From positions 1 through 64,000 of the forward strand of contig CAWIVS010000008.1 in NCBI GenBank assembly GCA_963839685.1: DNA of 64,000 nt, in the 5' to 3' direction. Shown here one piece after another: positions 53,877 to 62,181 of this stretch (positions are counted from its first letter, which is position 1; every line of letters begins with the position of its first letter). The notes beneath the pieces were generated by a model. That model was not told the origin of the DNA, did not search any database, and saw only the letters and a program-made list of their open reading frames with translations. The position numbers were made by a program, and so were the translations under genes. This DNA is from CADEED01 sp963839685 (GTDB taxonomy: Bacteria; Pseudomonadota; Gammaproteobacteria; Steroidobacterales; Steroidobacteraceae).

Positions 53877-54990
53877 AGGCTCACTGCGACGTCTGCGCGC
53901 GGTGGCGCTGAAGGAAGTGCGCCAGCTGTCACGTGACCGCGTGACTTTCGGCATGATCGTCGGTGTGCCGCTGATGCAGATCCTGCTGTTCGGCTACGCC
54001 ATCAACTTCGACGTGCGACATCTCAGCACCGTGGTGCAGGACGAGGCGAACTCCTCGATGTCGCGCGAGCTCATCGCGCAGCTCCGGGCCACCCAGGTGG
54101 TGGACGTGCGCTACCTGGCGAACTCCTCCGCCGAACTCGACGGCCTGCTGCGCGAGGGGCGCGCCAGCATGGCGGTGGTGATTCCGCGCGACTTCGAAAA
54201 ACGCCTGCAGGGGGACACGCGCCCCGTGCTGCAGATCGTCGTCGATGGGTCACAACCCAGTCTCTCGGGTGTTGCCGCGGGTCTCGCGAGCCTGCCGCTG
54301 CTGACGCGCCATGGCATGGGTCCCTACGCCGGCGGCAAACGCATCGAACCACGACGCATCGAGGTGCGCACGCTCTACAACCCGGAAAAGCGCACGGCGG
54401 TGCAGATCGTGCCCGCACTGATCGGTGTGATCCTCTCCATGACCATGGTGCTGTTCACTTCCGGCGCCATCGTGCGCGAGCGCGAACGCGGCAACCTCGA
54501 GCTGCTGATCGCGACGCCCCTCGGGGGACTCGAGCTCATGGTGGGAAAACTGCTGCCCTACGTGGGAATCGGGCTCATTCAGACCACCATCATCCTCATC
54601 GTCGGATCGTTGTTGTTCAATGTGCCGGTGGTCGGAAGTTTCCTGGACCTGTATGTCGCGGCACTGCTGTTCATCGCGGCCTCGCTGGGGCTGGGGCTTT
54701 TCGTGTCGACGCTGGCACAGACGCAGTTCCAGGCGTTTCAACTCGCCTTCGTCACCATGTTGCCGTCGATATTGCTTTCCGGTTTCATGTTCCCGTTCGA
54801 AGGCATGCCCAAGGTCGTGCAATGGATTGCCGAAATACTGCCGCTGACACATTTCAACGTCATCATCCGCGGCGTAATGCTGCGTGGTGCGCACCTGCCC
54901 GAGCTCTGGCCGCAGGTGGGCAAACTCACGCTGTTCATCGCCGCCATGCTGCTCATCGCCGTAGCGCGCTTCAAGAAGCGGCTGGATTGA
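53866..54990 (+). CDS. ABC-2 type transporter permease
   Basis: 374 residues, one N-terminal helix (FGMIVGVPLMQILLFGYAIN), a large periplasmic domain (residues 50-175) and five C-terminal helices (LIGVILSMTMVLFTSGAIV, then ERERGNLELLIATPLGGLEL). The layout matches YbhR/YbhS and DrrB-like subunits. Only one permease gene is present, so it presumably homodimerizes. ATG at 53866 overlaps the ATPase gene by 11 bases. Confidence 0.9.
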   Translation: MALRGSLRRLRAVALKEVRQLSRDRVTFGMIVGVPLMQILLFGYAINFDVRHLSTVVQDEANSSMSRELIAQLRATQVVDVRYLANSSAELDGLLREGRASMAVVIPRDFEKRLQGDTRPVLQIVVDGSQPSLSGVAAGLASLPLLTRHGMGPYAGGKRIEPRRIEVRTLYNPEKRTAVQIVPALIGVILSMTMVLFTSGAIVRERERGNLELLIATPLGGLELMVGKLLPYVGIGLIQTTIILIVGSLLFNVPVVGSFLDLYVAALLFIAASLGLGLFVSTLAQTQFQAFQLAFVTMLPSILLSGFMFPFEGMPKVVQWIAEILPLTHFNVIIRGVMLRGAHLPELWPQVGKLTLFIAAMLLIAVARFKKRLD

Positions 54991-54994
54991 CCCG

Positions 54995-55786
54995 ATGACG
55001 ATGCGCATCTGTCTCGGCGCCATCTTGTTAGGCATGCAGGCGACGCAGGCCGGCGCGCAATTCGCCTGGCCGCAGGGCAAGATCGCAGCCATCGTGCTGA
55101 CCTATGACGACGCGCTGCCATCGCAACTCGACGTCGCGGTTCCCCAGCTCAATGCCGTGCGTCTCAAGGGCACTTTCTTCCTGGACGGTGACATCACGGC
55201 TGCCGAGAAGCTCCGTTGGCGCGCGGTACAACGCGCAGGTCACGAGCTCGGCAACCATTCCTATTTTCATCCCTGCCCGCGCGCGCTGATGCCCGAGCGC
55301 CCGCAGTACTACACCGAGAACTATGGCGTGCCGCGCATGCTCGGTGAGATCACGGCCATGAACAACGTTTTGAACGGCATCGATGGTGTCCAGCCCCGTA
55401 CCTACGGCGTGCCCTGCAGCCAGATGCTGGTCGGCGGCGTGGACTACACCAGCGCGCTGCGCGACTCCGACCTCGTAAAATATGCGCGCACGGGTGGCGA
55501 CCCGTACAAGTCCGTCGTCGACAATCCAAAGAACCTCGATCCCTTCCAGGTACCGAGCTGGGGTCCCGTCGATCACCCGGATGGCCCCCACCTCGTCGCC
55601 TATGTCATGCGCGTTCAGGAGGCGCGCGGACTCGGCGTACTACAGTTCCACGGCGTCGGGGGTGACTACCTCGATGTATCGGCGCGGGCGCACCGCGAGC
55701 TCACGGAGTATCTGGTCCGACACCCGGAGATCTGGGTCGATACGTTCCAGAACGTCATGGATTACGTGTCCGGCGCCAATCGTTAG
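54995..55786 (+). CDS. Exported polysaccharide deacetylase (CE4)
   Basis: 263 residues with a signal peptide (MTMRICLGAILLGMQATQAGA). NodB-fold motifs: TYDDALPSQLD with two Asp (motif 1) and LGNHSYFHPCP with the zinc HxxxH (motif 2). Likely removes acetyl or formyl groups from a polysaccharide. It is four bases downstream of the ABC permease gene but starts a run of carbohydrate genes (55-60 kb). Acts in the periplasm or outside. Confidence 0.85.
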   Translation: MTMRICLGAILLGMQATQAGAQFAWPQGKIAAIVLTYDDALPSQLDVAVPQLNAVRLKGTFFLDGDITAAEKLRWRAVQRAGHELGNHSYFHPCPRALMPERPQYYTENYGVPRMLGEITAMNNVLNGIDGVQPRTYGVPCSQMLVGGVDYTSALRDSDLVKYARTGGDPYKSVVDNPKNLDPFQVPSWGPVDHPDGPHLVAYVMRVQEARGLGVLQFHGVGGDYLDVSARAHRELTEYLVRHPEIWVDTFQNVMDYVSGANR

Positions 55787-55813
55787 ACTTAGCCAAACCT
55801 GTCGGGGGCTGAC

Positions 55814-56645
55814 ATGATCGTCAATCAGCAATCACGCGCGCAACGCCTGCAGGCGCTGCATGCCGGCGGCACGTTCGTCATCGCCAACGCCTGGGATGGC
55901 GGGTCGGCGCGTATCCTGGCGTCGCTGGGTTTCCCGGCGCTCGCCACCTCTAGCGGCGCGGCCGCCGGGGTGTTGGGCCGGCTGGACCACGGCATCAACC
56001 TCGACGAGTCGCTGGCGAACGCAAAACTCATCTGCGATTCCACCGATCTGCCGGTGTCCGCGGACCTGGAAAAAGGCTTCGGCGATGCGCCCGCAGATGC
56101 CGCCCGCGCCATCACGCGTGCCGCAGAAGTGGGCCTGGTTGGCGGGTCGATCGAAGACGCCACCGGCCGCCAGGAGGCGCCGATCTTCGATATCGGCCTC
56201 GCGACCGAGCGCGTCGCCGCCGCCGCCGAGGCGGCCCGCGCGCTGCCCTTCCCCTTCACACTGATGGGCCGCGCCGAGAACTTCCTCAACGGCCGCAACG
56301 ACCTCGACGACACCATCCGCCGCCTGCAGGCCTATCGAACGCGCCGGCGCGGACGTGTTGTTTGCGCCGGCACTTCCGGACCTGGCCGCCGTGCGCACGG
56401 TGTGCGCGTCGCTCACCAAACCCGTGAACTTCATGGTGGGCATCCGCGGCAAGTCCTTTTCGGTGGCCGAGCTCGCGGCAGCCGGCGTGCGGCGCATCAG
56501 CCTGGCGACCTCGCTGTATCGCGCGGCCATGACCGGCCTCATCGAGGCGGCGCGCGAAATCCGTGAATCCGGCACGTTCAATTACCTGGACCGCGGCGTT
56601 TCGAGCGGGGATTTCGCTAACTACCTGAAGGCGCCTTCGAAATGA
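55814..56645 (+). CDS. Isocitrate lyase/PEP mutase family protein (frame broken once)
   Basis: Isocitrate lyase/PEP mutase superfamily: WDGGSARILASLGFPALATS near residue 30, VSADLEKGFGDAPADAARAI with the metal Asp/Glu, and GGSIEDATGRQEAPIF. The break is near 56338: LQAY should continue as ERAGADVLFAPALPDLAAVR, one base over, ending at TGA 56645 (276 residues). The specific substrate (PEP, methylisocitrate, oxaloacetate or similar) cannot be told. The stop overlaps the xylanase ATG. Confidence 0.87.
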
Positions 56646-57805
56646 TTCGATGGACGCGCCGCGAACTGGTGAATGCCGGCCTCGCGGGCGTCGTGGTCGC
56701 CGGCATGCCGGCCTTCGCGGCCGATCGGCCCGGGAATTCGCTCGAAATGCTGGCGCGCGCCAAGGGCATGCATTTCGGTACCGCGCTCGGCTCGCGCGGC
56801 CTCGAAGATGCGCAATACCTGGAACTGATCCGTGCGCAATGCGGGGTCATGGTTCCCGAGAACGAACTCAAGATGCCGGCGCTGCAAGCCAGGCCCGGGA
56901 GCTGGGATTTCGCGCGCGCCGACCGCCTGCTGGAATTCGCCGCGAGCAATGACCTCAAGGCACGGGGTCACTGCCTGCTGTGGCATCACCCGCGCTGGCT
57001 GCCCCGCTGGCTGGAAGGCTACGACTTCGGCAGCGACCCGCGCGCCAACGCCGAGGCAATGCTGCGCGAACACATCGAAATCACCTGCCGGGAGTTCGGC
57101 AAGCGCATCGTGTCCTGGGATGTGGTCAATGAAGCCGTCGACAACATTACGGGGGAGATGCGCAAGACCGTACTGTCGGAGGCGATAGGCTCTGCCGACC
57201 AGGTGCTCGACACCGCGTTTCGAGTCGCGCGCGCCGTTCTTCCGGAAACCGAACTGGTCTACAACGACTACATGGGCTGGGAAGCGGACAACGCACCGCA
57301 TCGCGACGGCGTGCTGCGCCTGCTCGAGCGCTTCCGCAAGAATGGCGTGCCCGTCAACGCGCTCGGCATCCAGGCGCACATCGGTGCTGGCAACCAGGAC
57401 AACAACAAGAACCGGGCCTTCGATGCGCGCGACGAGCGCGCCTGGCGCAAATTTCTCGAGGAAGTGACCGGCATGGGCTTCTCGCTGCTGATCACCGAGT
57501 TCGACGTGCACGACGCGCCATTGCCTGCCGATATCGCCGCGCGCGACCGCGCCGTGGCGTCCCTTGGCCGCGCGTTTCTCGATCTGACGCTGTCGTTCAC
57601 ACAGGTGAACGCGGTGCTCTGCTGGGGACTGGCCGACAACCACACCTGGCTGCAGCGACGCAACCCGCGCGCCGATGGCCTGCCGAAGCGACCCACCCCC
57701 TACGACGGCCGGTTGCAACCGAAGCCGCTGCGTGAAGCGATTGCCGCAGCGTTTCGTGCCGCGCCGCCGCGCAAGCCCGCGGCGATTGCCGGGATCCCGG
57801 CATGA
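56642..57805 (+). CDS. Endo-1,4-beta-xylanase, GH10
   Basis: 387 residues. Exported: TRRELVNAG followed by a hydrophobic stretch and AFAADR looks like a Tat-type signal. GH10 motifs: acid/base Glu in VSWDVVNEAVDN near residue 162 and nucleophile Glu in LLITEFDVHD near 285; ARGHCLLWHHPRWLPRWL near 105-120 is also typical. Cleaves xylan backbone. Four-base overlaps with both the PEP mutase-like gene and the GNAT gene place it in a coupled group. Confidence 0.93.
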   Translation: MIRWTRRELVNAGLAGVVVAGMPAFAADRPGNSLEMLARAKGMHFGTALGSRGLEDAQYLELIRAQCGVMVPENELKMPALQARPGSWDFARADRLLEFAASNDLKARGHCLLWHHPRWLPRWLEGYDFGSDPRANAEAMLREHIEITCREFGKRIVSWDVVNEAVDNITGEMRKTVLSEAIGSADQVLDTAFRVARAVLPETELVYNDYMGWEADNAPHRDGVLRLLERFRKNGVPVNALGIQAHIGAGNQDNNKNRAFDARDERAWRKFLEEVTGMGFSLLITEFDVHDAPLPADIAARDRAVASLGRAFLDLTLSFTQVNAVLCWGLADNHTWLQRRNPRADGLPKRPTPYDGRLQPKPLREAIAAAFRAAPPRKPAAIAGIPA

Positions 57806-58323
57806 ATCTGGTGAGTTGTGAGCCGCGCCGCCACTCGGGCGCGATTCTCGCCATCCTCAATGAGGCAATCGTCAATTCCACCGCGTTGTACGACTACCGG
57901 CCGCGCACACCCGACAACATGACGGCGTGGTTCGATGCCAAAACCCGCGGCCGCTACCCCGTGATCGGCGCCGAGAACGACGCGGGCGAGCTGCTCGGCT
58001 TTGCCAGCTACGGTCCTTTTCGCACCTGGCCAGCCTACAAATATACGGTGGAGCATTCGGTGTACGTAGATGCGAAATTCCGCGGCCAGGGTGTGGGTCG
58101 CGCGCTGCTCGCGGCCATCATCGAGTCCGCCGAAAAGCAGGACTATCACGTGATGGTCGGCGGTATCGATGCATCGAACGCCGTGAGCATCCGCCTGCAC
58201 GAGAACCTGGGCTTCAAGGCCTGCGGCATCGTACGGCATGCGGGCTTCAAATTCGGGCGCTGGCTGGACCTGGCGTTCTACCAGCTCATACTGAAGACGC
58301 CGGCCATGCCGGTGGACGGCTGA
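57802..58323 (+). CDS. GNAT N-acetyltransferase (phosphinothricin acetyltransferase-like)
   Basis: 173 residues, acetyl-CoA-dependent. GNAT motif A is VDAKFRGQGVGRALLAAIIE near residue 90-110, and LHENLGFKACGIVRHAGFKF near 130-150 is the motif-B/C region of the pat-type acetyltransferases. The first residues SGAILAILNEAIVNSTALYD are also typical. Substrate may be an amino acid or an antibiotic-like amine. Its ATG overlaps the xylanase stop. Confidence 0.87.
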   Translation: MNLVSCEPRRHSGAILAILNEAIVNSTALYDYRPRTPDNMTAWFDAKTRGRYPVIGAENDAGELLGFASYGPFRTWPAYKYTVEHSVYVDAKFRGQGVGRALLAAIIESAEKQDYHVMVGGIDASNAVSIRLHENLGFKACGIVRHAGFKFGRWLDLAFYQLILKTPAMPVDG

Positions 58324-58342
58324 CCCAGCGACAGGAATGACC

Positions 58343-60133
58343 ATGCACAAGATTCGACTCGCGCTCGCCGCGGGACTGGCACTCGCAACGCTTGCTGCAC
58401 AGGCACAGACACCGGTCGTCAATCCCGACGCGGACAAGCAGGACTGGATCGTGCTGTTCAACGGCAAAGACCTGAAGGGCTGGGCGCCGAAAATCGCCAA
58501 GCACGATCTCGGCGACAACTTCGGCAATACCTTCCGCGTCGAAGACGGCCTGCTCAAGGTGCGCTACGACAAGTACAAGAGCTTTGATGGCCAGTTCGGC
58601 CACCTCTTCTGGAAAGATCCCTATTCCTATTACAAGCTGGTGGTCGAATATCGCTTCGTCGGCCAGCAGGCGTCTGGCAATCCGGGTGCCTGGGCACTGC
58701 GCAACTCGGGCGCCATGCTGCACTCGCCCGATCCGCGCACCATGCCACGCGACCAGAACTTTCCGATCTCCATCGAAGCCCAGTTTCTCGGCGGCAACAG
58801 CGATGGCAAGCCGCGCTCGACGGCCAACATGTGCTCGCCCGGCACGGAGATCGTTTTCCAGGGCAAGCTGTACCCCGATCACTGCCTGAATTCCTCCTCT
58901 CCCACCTTCGACGGCGAGCAGTGGGTGCGCGCCGAAATGGAAGTGCACGGCGCGGGCACCATCACCCACTACGTCAACGGCCAGAAAGTGCTCGAGTACG
59001 AACTGCCGCAGTACGGCGGCGGCGCGGTCGACCCTTACAACACCACCACCAAGCCCGATGGCTCGCTCATCGAGGGCGGCTACATCTCGCTGCAGAGCGA
59101 GTCGCACCCCATCGACTTTGGCAAGGTGGAGTTGCTCAACCTTGCGGGGTGCATGGACAAAAGCGCCGCTAACTACAAGAGCTACTACCTCAAGTCGGTG
59201 CCGCAGGACTGCAAATTCGCCGACGGGGTCAAGCCCGCCATGCGCCAGCCCGGCGAATACCCGCTGATGGCGGACTCGCTGGCGCAGGAAGGCATCCCGA
59301 AGGGACGGCTCGAGGGTCCGTTCGAATTTCACAGCAAGATCATCGCGGGCACCGTGCGCCGCTACTGGATCTTCGTGCCCGCGCAATACAGCCCCAAACG
59401 TCCCGCGAACGTACTGGTGTTCCAGGACGGCCAGCGCGCCACCAATCCGGAGGGTCCGCTGCGCGTGCACCAGGTGATGGAGAACCTTACGGCCAAGGGA
59501 CAGATGCCGGTGACCATCGGCATCTTCATCACGCCCGGGAATCTCAGCGAGACGTATCCGACCGATCTCGGCACCAAGAATCCGAATCACCGCCGCGAGG
59601 AATACGACGCGATGGATGACACCTACGCGCGCTTCCTGATCGACGAAATGCTTCCCGAGGTGGGCAAGAAGTACAACCTGACCGATGATCCGGAGAAGCG
59701 TGCCATCGGCGGCACCTCGAGCGGCGCGATCTGCTCGTTCACGGTGGCGTGGCAGCGGCCGGACATGTTCCGGCGCGTCATCAGCTTGATCGGCAGCTAC
59801 ACCTCGATCGGTTACTCGCCCGCGGTCGACGGCAAGCCCATGACGCCGGGCGGCGACCTCTACCCCACCCTCATTCGCAAAAACCCGATCAAACCCATCC
59901 GCATCTATCTACAGGACGGAGACAAGGACCTCTCCAACGAACATGGGAACTGGTATCTCGCCAACCTGCAGATGCTGTCGGCCTTCGAATACGCCAATGC
60001 CAAGGCCGACAAGGACGGCACGCTGGGCGCGCGTTACGAGGTGAAGCACAACTGGGGCGATGGCGCGCATTCAGACCAGCATGGCGGCGCGTTGCTGCCC
60101 GAGATCCTCAAGTGGATCTGGACCAACGACTAA
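58343..60133 (+). CDS. Exported DUF1080 (3-keto-disaccharide hydrolase-like) / esterase fusion
   Basis: 596 residues. Signal peptide IRLALAAGLALATLAAQAQ. Domain 1 (about 30-270) is a DUF1080 beta-sandwich (WIVLFNGKDLKGW, RVEDGLLKVRYDKY, IEGGYISLQSESHPIDFGKV). Domain 2 (about 290-596) is an alpha/beta-hydrolase esterase related to the enterochelin or feruloyl esterase-like family: nucleophile elbow AIGGTSSGAICSF near 456 and the C-terminal His in GDGAHSDQHGG near 578. The ATG at 58343 fits AGGA six bases upstream; the one at 58337 is too close. Neighbouring xylanase suggests an ester-bearing hemicellulose substrate. Confidence 0.88.
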   Translation: MHKIRLALAAGLALATLAAQAQTPVVNPDADKQDWIVLFNGKDLKGWAPKIAKHDLGDNFGNTFRVEDGLLKVRYDKYKSFDGQFGHLFWKDPYSYYKLVVEYRFVGQQASGNPGAWALRNSGAMLHSPDPRTMPRDQNFPISIEAQFLGGNSDGKPRSTANMCSPGTEIVFQGKLYPDHCLNSSSPTFDGEQWVRAEMEVHGAGTITHYVNGQKVLEYELPQYGGGAVDPYNTTTKPDGSLIEGGYISLQSESHPIDFGKVELLNLAGCMDKSAANYKSYYLKSVPQDCKFADGVKPAMRQPGEYPLMADSLAQEGIPKGRLEGPFEFHSKIIAGTVRRYWIFVPAQYSPKRPANVLVFQDGQRATNPEGPLRVHQVMENLTAKGQMPVTIGIFITPGNLSETYPTDLGTKNPNHRREEYDAMDDTYARFLIDEMLPEVGKKYNLTDDPEKRAIGGTSSGAICSFTVAWQRPDMFRRVISLIGSYTSIGYSPAVDGKPMTPGGDLYPTLIRKNPIKPIRIYLQDGDKDLSNEHGNWYLANLQMLSAFEYANAKADKDGTLGARYEVKHNWGDGAHSDQHGGALLPEILKWIWTND

Positions 60134-60136
60134 GCG

Positions 60137-61003
60137 ATGACCGACAGCCGCCTCCAGACGTTTGCGCACCAGTCGCCGATTGGCCACTGGAGCGTGAGCG
60201 TCTGGCGCAGCGACCCGCGGCTGGACGGCATCGTCGCCAGCATGTGGTTCGGCGAAGGCCATGTCGCCTACCAGCGTGACCGCATCCTGCCCTCGGGACA
60301 GAGCCAGCTGCTGATCAACCTCGGGCCTCCGCAATATCGCGTCGAGCCAGGGCCGCCCGAGGTGCGCGTGCCCTTCGTCGATGTCTGGTACTCCGGACTG
60401 CACCAGGGACCGATCGATACCGAGGCGCCGCACGGCAATGCCTTGTTAGGCATCGCCTTCACCGCGCGCGGCACGTTTCCCTGGCTCGGCGATCGCATGG
60501 ATGGGCTGTCCGACCGCATCATCGCGCTGGCGGATGCGCTCGGTGACGGCGCGCTGCGCCTGCGTGAGCGGCTGCTCAACACCGCCGCTCTCGAGGCGCG
60601 CTTCCAGGTCGTCGAACGCTGGCTGATCACGCGGCTCAAACCACGCTGCATCGTTCATCCGGCGGTGCGTTGGGCCGTAGACCGCATCGCCGCCACCGGC
60701 GGACGCATGTCCATCGAGGACCTGGCCACCCAGACCGGCTTCACGCGCAAACATCTGGGCAATCTGTTTCAGCAGCAGGTGGGACTGTCGCCCAAGTCCC
60801 TGGCGCGCGTGCATCGCTTCCGCGGCGCGCTGGCGTTACTCGACCGCGCCGACGGACAGGTGCCTTGGGTCGAGCTCGCCGAACAATGCGGTTTCTATGA
60901 CCAGTCGCATCTCATCAATGAATTCCGACGATTCACTGGTTTGTCGCCGGTCGAGCTGGCGCGCCGCGACCGCCCAGATTCGGGAAGCGTGGTGCTGCGA
61001 TAA
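60137..61003 (+). CDS. AraC-family transcriptional regulator
   Basis: 288 residues. The C-terminal half is the AraC/XylS DNA-binding domain with two helix-turn-helix units (MSIEDLATQTGFTRKHLGNL and PWVELAEQCGFYDQSHLINE), ending FRRFTGLSPVELARRDRP. The N-terminal 160 residues are a sensor of the DUF6597-like type. Following the DUF1080-esterase by three bases, it may control this carbohydrate cluster. Its TAA is part of a long hairpin. Confidence 0.9.
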   Translation: MTDSRLQTFAHQSPIGHWSVSVWRSDPRLDGIVASMWFGEGHVAYQRDRILPSGQSQLLINLGPPQYRVEPGPPEVRVPFVDVWYSGLHQGPIDTEAPHGNALLGIAFTARGTFPWLGDRMDGLSDRIIALADALGDGALRLRERLLNTAALEARFQVVERWLITRLKPRCIVHPAVRWAVDRIAATGGRMSIEDLATQTGFTRKHLGNLFQQQVGLSPKSLARVHRFRGALALLDRADGQVPWVELAEQCGFYDQSHLINEFRRFTGLSPVELARRDRPDSGSVVLR

Positions 61004-61058
61004 ATGGGGACATTCCTATTTTCCCGTCTGCCGGGAAAAATAGGAATGTCCCCATTTA
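61001..61058. repeat. Long REP-like hairpin (26-bp stem)
   Basis: Left arm 61001-61026 begins TAAATGGGGACATTCC and right arm 61032-61058 is its reverse complement with one bulged base, around a five-base loop (TCTGC). It contains the stop codon of the AraC gene. The core AATGGGGACAyTCC is shared with the repeat at 26602. No T-run follows, but it could still terminate or stabilise transcripts. Confidence 0.75.
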
Positions 61059-61134
61059 TCTCACTTCCCATTTTTCCAAGACAGCCTCCCCGCCCCCGGC
61101 GCAGAATCCGGCCACAACTACAAAGGGAGGCGTC

Positions 61135-61536
61135 ATGCCCGAAGTCAACTGGATAGCCATCGTGGTCGCCGCGGTGGCGAGTTTTCTGCTCGGCGGTTTG
61201 TGGTATTCACCGGTGCTGTTCGGCAAGGCATGGCAACGCGAAGCCGGTGTCACCGATGAACAGATCAAGAGTGGCAACATGGTGAAGATCTTCGGCCTCA
61301 CGCTGATTCTCTGCCTGCTGGCCGCGTGGATGTTCGCGACCTTTCTCGGGCCGCGCCCATCGCTCGCGCTCGGCTTCGGCGCAGGATTCTCGGCCGGCCT
61401 CTTCTGGGTCGGCGCCAGCTTCGGCATCAACTACCTCTTCGAGCGCAAGAGCCTGAAGCTGTTCCTGATCAACGGCGGCTACCACACGCTGCAATTCACC
61501 ATCATCGGCGGCGTCATTTCCCTGCTCTCGTCGTGA
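61135..61536 (+). CDS. DUF1761 membrane protein
   Basis: 133 residues, four membrane helices (NWIAIVVAAVASFLLGGLWY at the N-terminus, then helices near 50-70, 78-97 and 110-130). YSPVLFGKAWQREAGVT is a family hallmark. Function is unknown. ATG preceded by GGGAGG. Its TGA overlaps the next GTG (GTGA), linking it to the DUF4287-SRPBCC gene. Confidence 0.85.
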   Translation: MPEVNWIAIVVAAVASFLLGGLWYSPVLFGKAWQREAGVTDEQIKSGNMVKIFGLTLILCLLAAWMFATFLGPRPSLALGFGAGFSAGLFWVGASFGINYLFERKSLKLFLINGGYHTLQFTIIGGVISLLSS

Positions 61537-62153
61537 AGGTCGAACGCAAATCAGATCACGCCGTGAGCGAGGCCTCCTGCAAGGAGGCCACGGGCAAGAC
61601 GCTGGCCGAATGGTTCAAGGCGCTCGACAAACTCGGCGGTATTCCGCTCGGTCGTCGCGAGCTCAGCAAGTGGGTGGAACACGAACACAAGGTCGACATC
61701 TGGTGGGCCACCACCATCGTGAACGAATACGAAATCGCGCGCGGAGATCTGGCCAAGGACGGCAAGCCGAAGGGCTATTCGATCTGTCCCACCAAGAGCA
61801 TCAAGGCGAGCCCCGCGGATTGTTACGCGGCGTTCGCCAACGCGAAGTCCCTCGACAAGTGGTTCGGACCGAAACACGACGTCGACATGCGTGACGGTGG
61901 CCACTGGCGCAACGGCGACGGCAACCGCGCGACCATCAAGAAGGTGAACGCGGGCAAGAACATCCGCCTGCTCGCCGAAGATGAGGGTCTAACGTTGCCG
62001 ACTCCGATGGAGATCAAGTTCACGCCCAACGGCGCCAACTGCACGGTGATGGTGAGTATCGATCGCCTGCAGACGCGTGCCGAGGCCGACGGCTATCGCC
62101 TTGCGTGGGGAGCCGCATTGGCCAGGCTCAAGGAAACGCTCGAAGCAGGCTGA
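61533..62153 (+). CDS. DUF4287 / SRPBCC-domain protein
   Basis: 206 residues. Residues 15-70 match DUF4287 (TGKTLAEWFKALDKLGGIPL, then HKVDIWWATTIVNEYEIARG). Residues 80-206 form a SRPBCC/AHSA1-like fold (TKSIKASPADCYAAFANAKS, then WFGPKHDVDM). A small ligand-binding or toxin-resistance role is possible but unproven. GTG start overlapping the DUF1761 stop. The longer frame upstream is a shadow. Confidence 0.82.
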   Translation: MKVERKSDHAVSEASCKEATGKTLAEWFKALDKLGGIPLGRRELSKWVEHEHKVDIWWATTIVNEYEIARGDLAKDGKPKGYSICPTKSIKASPADCYAAFANAKSLDKWFGPKHDVDMRDGGHWRNGDGNRATIKKVNAGKNIRLLAEDEGLTLPTPMEIKFTPNGANCTVMVSIDRLQTRAEADGYRLAWGAALARLKETLEAG

Positions 62154-62181
62154 GCGAGTCGCGCGTGATAGTGTTCGCGCG

